Origin: Streptomyces rubradiris
Lineage (GTDB): Bacteria > Actinomycetota > Actinomycetes > Streptomycetales > Streptomycetaceae
Direction of reading: 5' to 3'
Length of the DNA: 64,000 nt
NCBI RefSeq assembly: GCF_016860525.1
Contig: NZ_BNEA01000015.1
Location: 1,178,001 to 1,242,000 of the forward strand
Shown here one piece after another: positions 61,111 to 64,000 of this stretch (its first letter is position 1; each line of letters opens with the position of its first letter). The notes below the pieces were generated by a model. It saw only the letters and a list, made by a program, of their open reading frames with translations. It had not been told where the DNA came from and did no database searches. A program made the translations under genes and the position numbers.

Positions 61111-61920
61111 GTGAGCGAGGGGCACTCCCCGACGGCCGGGACGGCACGGCTGGACACCAGCGTGGCGCACAACGCACGGGTCTGGAACCACTGGCTGGGC
61201 GGCAAGGACAACTACGAGGTCGACCAGCGGGTGGGCGACCACATCGCCGGGATGTTCCCGGTGATCCGGGCGGTGGCCCGCGCGGACCGGGACTTCCTGG
61301 GCCGGGCGGTGCGGTTCCTGGCCGCCGAGCGCGGGATACGGCAGTTCCTCGACATCGGCACCGGGCTGCCCACGGCCGACAACACCCACGAGATAGCCCA
61401 GCGGATCGCGCCCGAGTCGCGGATCGTGTACGTCGACAACGACCCGATCGTGCTGGTGCACGCCCGCTCGCTGCTGACCAGTTCCCCCGAGGGCGTCACC
61501 GACTACCTCGACGCCGACGTGCGCGACCCGGACGTCATCATGCGGGACGCCGCCCGGACCCTCGACCTGGACCAACCGGTCGCGGTGATGATGCTGGGCA
61601 TCCTCAACTTCGTGCCGGACACCGGCGAGGCCCGGGACATCGTGCGGCGGATCATGGCGGCCGTCCCCTCCGGCAGCCACCTGGTGCTCACCCACCCGAC
61701 CTACGACGCCGAGGCGGGCGGCGCGGGCAACGTCGCCGCGATGGAGTTCTGGAACGCCCACGCCACCCCGCCGATCACCGCCCGCGGCCACGCCGAGATC
61801 GCCGGCTTCCTCGACGGCCTGGAGCCGGTCGAGCCCGGACTCGTGCCGTGCTCGCGGTGGCGCGCCGCGGCGGAGGCCGCCGTGGTGCCGCAGTACGGCG
61901 CGGTCGCCGTGAAACCCTGA
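61111..61920 (+). CDS. DUF574-type SAM-dependent methyltransferase
   Basis: 269 residues from GTG 61111, after AGAAGGGCGGACAG. VAHNARVWNHWLGGKDNYEV, FLAAERGIRQFLDIGTGLPT, RIVYVDNDPIVLVHARSLLT and GILNFVPDTGEARDIVRRIM show the full family pattern. Its closest relative in the window is the gene at 59250, so the pair probably arose by duplication with the HAD gene between. The substrate is unknown. Confidence 0.92.
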   Translation: MSEGHSPTAGTARLDTSVAHNARVWNHWLGGKDNYEVDQRVGDHIAGMFPVIRAVARADRDFLGRAVRFLAAERGIRQFLDIGTGLPTADNTHEIAQRIAPESRIVYVDNDPIVLVHARSLLTSSPEGVTDYLDADVRDPDVIMRDAARTLDLDQPVAVMMLGILNFVPDTGEARDIVRRIMAAVPSGSHLVLTHPTYDAEAGGAGNVAAMEFWNAHATPPITARGHAEIAGFLDGLEPVEPGLVPCSRWRAAAEAAVVPQYGAVAVKP

Positions 61921-61969
61921 CCCCGGGGCCCGGCCGTCCCCCGCCGGCCGGGCCCGCCGAGGAGGACGC

Positions 61970-63373
61970 ATGACCACGCTCGCCGACCCCCGACCCGGTG
62001 GCCGCCCCGGCGACCTGGACCGGGTGCCCGCCCTCACCGCGGACCTGGCGGCCCGGGGCGTGCACGGCATCGTCCTGGCGTACGTGGACACGGCGGGCGT
62101 CTGCCGGGTCAAGACCATCCCGACGGCACGGCTGGAGGCGGCCGTGGCGTGGGGGGTCGGCATGTCGCCGGTGTTCGACACGTTCCTCGCCGACGACTCC
62201 ATCGTCACCACCGACGTCCTCGGCTCCCCCGACGGCGACCTCAGGCTCTTCCCCGACCTCGACCACCTCGTGCCGCTGGCCGGACAGCCCGGCTGGGCCT
62301 GGGCGCCGGTGGACCGGATCACCCAGGAGGGTGAGCGGCACCCCGGCTGCGCCCGGACCTTCCTGCGCCGGACCGTCACGGACGCCGCCGACCGGCACGG
62401 CCTCGCCTTCAAGGCGGCGATCGAGATCGAGTGGGCCGTCGGCGCCGGTTCGGCACCCGCCGACGAGTTCGTCCCGGCGGCCACCGGGCCGGCCTACGGC
62501 GCCGTCCGGCAGGTGGAGCTGAGCGACTACACCGCCGATCTGCTGGCCGCGCTCGCCGCCCAGGGCGTGGACGTCGACCAGATCCATCCCGAGTACGCGC
62601 CGGCGCAGTTCGAGGTGTCGGTGGGCGCGCTGGACCCGGTGGCGGCAGCCGACCGCAGCGTGCTGGTGCGGCAGACGATCCGGGCGGTGGCCCAGCGGCA
62701 CGGGCTGCGGGTCTCCTTCGCGCCGGCCTACCTCCCCGAGGGGGTCGGCAACGGCGGTCACCTGCACCTGTCCTGCTGGCGGGACGGGGTGAACCTGCAC
62801 TCCGGCGGCGAGGGCCGGTACGGCATGACGGCCACGGCCGAGGCGTTCCTGGCCGGGATCCTCGCCCATCTGCCCGGCCTGACCGCGGTGACCGCGCCGA
62901 GCCCGGCCAGCTATCTGCGGCTCCAGCCCTCCCAGTGGGCGGGGGTGTTCACCGCCTGGGGCCGGGAGACCCGCGAGGCCGCCGTGCGGGTCGTCACCGG
63001 CACCGCGGGCCGCCGGGACCGGGACGCCAACCTGGAGGTCAAGCCCGTCGACCTGGCCGCCAACCCGTATCTGGCCCTCGGCTGTGTGATCGCCGCCGGG
63101 CTCGACGGCATCACGGCCGGCCGCCCGCTGCCCGGGGAGATCACCGGCGACCCGGTACGGTACGGCCCCGACGAGGCGGCCGCGCTGGGCGTACGACGGC
63201 TCCCGCGATCGCTGCCGCGGGCCGTGGAGGAGTTCCGCGCGGACCCGGTGCTGCGGGCCGCGCTGGGCCCGGTCCTCGCCGACGCGGTGAGCGCCGTACG
63301 GCTCGGCGAGGCGGCGGCCGTGGAAGGGCTCTCCCCCACCGCGCTGGCGGCGTTCTACCGCTGGGCGTACTGA
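61970..63373 (+). CDS. Glutamine synthetase-like enzyme (FluG/GlnA-like)
   Basis: 467 residues from ATG 61970 behind GAGGAGG. The N-terminal beta-grasp (GIVLAYVDTAGVCRVKTIPT) precedes the catalytic domain: FKAAIEIEWAVG (metal Glu), DQIHPEYAPAQFEVSVGALD, NGGHLHLSCW, PSPASYLRLQPSQWAGVFTA and DANLEVKPVDLAANPYLALG. Family enzymes ligate amines to glutamate, and these GlnA-like homologues often use amines or polyamines rather than ammonia. The amidohydrolase encoded next completes a FluG-like pair, suggesting amine breakdown; inference. Confidence 0.9.
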   Translation: MTTLADPRPGGRPGDLDRVPALTADLAARGVHGIVLAYVDTAGVCRVKTIPTARLEAAVAWGVGMSPVFDTFLADDSIVTTDVLGSPDGDLRLFPDLDHLVPLAGQPGWAWAPVDRITQEGERHPGCARTFLRRTVTDAADRHGLAFKAAIEIEWAVGAGSAPADEFVPAATGPAYGAVRQVELSDYTADLLAALAAQGVDVDQIHPEYAPAQFEVSVGALDPVAAADRSVLVRQTIRAVAQRHGLRVSFAPAYLPEGVGNGGHLHLSCWRDGVNLHSGGEGRYGMTATAEAFLAGILAHLPGLTAVTAPSPASYLRLQPSQWAGVFTAWGRETREAAVRVVTGTAGRRDRDANLEVKPVDLAANPYLALGCVIAAGLDGITAGRPLPGEITGDPVRYGPDEAAALGVRRLPRSLPRAVEEFRADPVLRAALGPVLADAVSAVRLGEAAAVEGLSPTALAAFYRWAY

Positions 63374-63375
63374 CC

Positions 63376-64000
63376 GTGGCCGCCCCGGGACCGGTCCACG
63401 AGGCCCTCGCCGCGCTGCCGCTGGTGGACCACCACTGCCACGGCGCGGTGACCGCCGATCTGACCGCCGCCCAGTTCGCGTCCCTGCTCACCGAGGGCGC
63501 GGCCTGGCCCGGCGTCTCCCCCTTCGACACCCCCGCCGGCGTGGCCGTGCGCCGGCACTGCGCGCCTCTGCTGGACCTGCCCCGGCACGCCCCGCCCGCC
63601 GACTACGCGGCCCGGCGCGCGGAGCTCGGCTGGCGGGAGGTCAACCGGCGGTTCCTCACGGCGGCCGGGGCCGAGGTGTTCTGCGTGGACACCGGCTTCA
63701 CCGCGCACCCGCTCACCACGCCCACCGAACTGGCGGCGGCGGCCGGCGCCACCGCCCGCGAGGTGGTACGGCTGGAGCGGGTCGCCGAGGCGGTCCTGGC
63801 GCGGGGCGTGGAAGCGGGCGAGTACGCGGCCGTGTTCCGCGCCGCCGCCGAGGAGGCCGTACGGCGGCCGGGCGTGGTGGCGGTGAAGTCGGTCGCGGCC
63901 TACCGCACGGGCTTCGCCCTGGACCCCGAGCGCCCCACGGACGCCGAGGTGACCCGGGCGGTCCGGCACCGGCCGGCGCGCGACGGACGCCTGGCCGACC
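63376..64000 (+). CDS. Amidohydrolase, 5' part (FluG N-terminal-like), truncated by window end
   Basis: GTG 63376, two bases after the previous stop; the frame is open to the window end. ALAALPLVDHHCHGAVTADL carries the HxH metal motif of the amidohydrolase superfamily. LGWREVNRRFLTAAGAEVFC, VDTGFTAHPLTTP and VVAVKSVAAYRTGFALDP continue the TIM barrel. In FluG-type proteins this domain is fused before a glutamine synthetase domain; here the genes are separate and in reverse order, and likely co-transcribed. The remainder lies to the right of the window. Confidence 0.88.
   Translation, partial: MAAPGPVHEALAALPLVDHHCHGAVTADLTAAQFASLLTEGAAWPGVSPFDTPAGVAVRRHCAPLLDLPRHAPPADYAARRAELGWREVNRRFLTAAGAEVFCVDTGFTAHPLTTPTELAAAAGATAREVVRLERVAEAVLARGVEAGEYAAVFRAAAEEAVRRPGVVAVKSVAAYRTGFALDPERPTDAEVTRAVRHRPARDGRLAD

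Overview
The window is high-GC actinobacterial DNA, almost certainly Streptomyces. Third codon positions are GC-rich, GTG and TTG starts are frequent, and the gene families are typical of the genus: DUF317, DUF397, XRE/DUF5753 regulators, DUF574 methyltransferases, DNRLRE and RHS proteins. It joins about 50 kb of accessory DNA (left) to ordinary chromosome (right) at a tRNA-Pro(GGG) gene, 49836-49909.

Region 1 (1-3728 and 8031-28944) is one long, tightly packed, plus-strand gene cluster whose left end lies outside the window. Stops commonly overlap the next start (ATGA, GTGA, TGATG). Recognisable members are five two-repeat DUF317 proteins, a TraG/VirD4-like membrane ATPase, a protein that looks like a relaxase without its histidines, an XF1762-type protein, a PP-loop enzyme, a cytosine-5 DNA methyltransferase and a protein with two DnaB N-terminal-like domains. 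Most of the other genes are unnamed but are built from a few recurring domains. Most non-enzyme products end in a Pro/Ala/Thr-rich tail closing in one to three arginines, while the recognisable enzymes do not. I regard this as the best candidate for an undescribed system: a DNA-transfer-derived multiprotein machine with a shared C-terminal signal. A regulatory island (3729-8030: DUF397, XRE/DUF5753, DUF574, a sigma-like protein and a small membrane protein) splits the cluster.

Region 2 (28945-36410) is an accumulation zone. It holds an IS110-family transposase with structured flanks, an XRE regulator, a DNA ligase remnant, a DUF5655 protein, a degenerate five-repeat CRISPR array with an IS5-type element inserted in one repeat, a cas4 remnant, a lipoprotein and a broken IS1380.

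Region 3 (36411-46623) is a divergent pair of very large secreted proteins, DNRLRE/FG-GAP (minus) and RHS (plus), followed by a candidate immunity gene. Remnants of IS1380, IS256 and IS3 come next.

Region 4 (47800-49909) holds a decayed integration module. The excisionase-like gene has an in-frame TGA, the tyrosine integrase has lost the segment carrying the catalytic tyrosine, and the tRNA-Pro gene is intact. A short hairpin repeat occurs at 7941, 31381 and 48061.

Region 5 (50082-64000) is chromosome: DUF309, cobF, cobK, a TauE permease, an acyl-CoA synthetase and thiolase pair, a frameshifted lipase, Dps, DUF3140, an HhH protein, two DUF574 methyltransferases around a HAD phosphatase, and a glutamine synthetase-like/amidohydrolase pair that runs off the window.

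All family assignments are from recognised motifs and memory of family sequences; no database search was possible.
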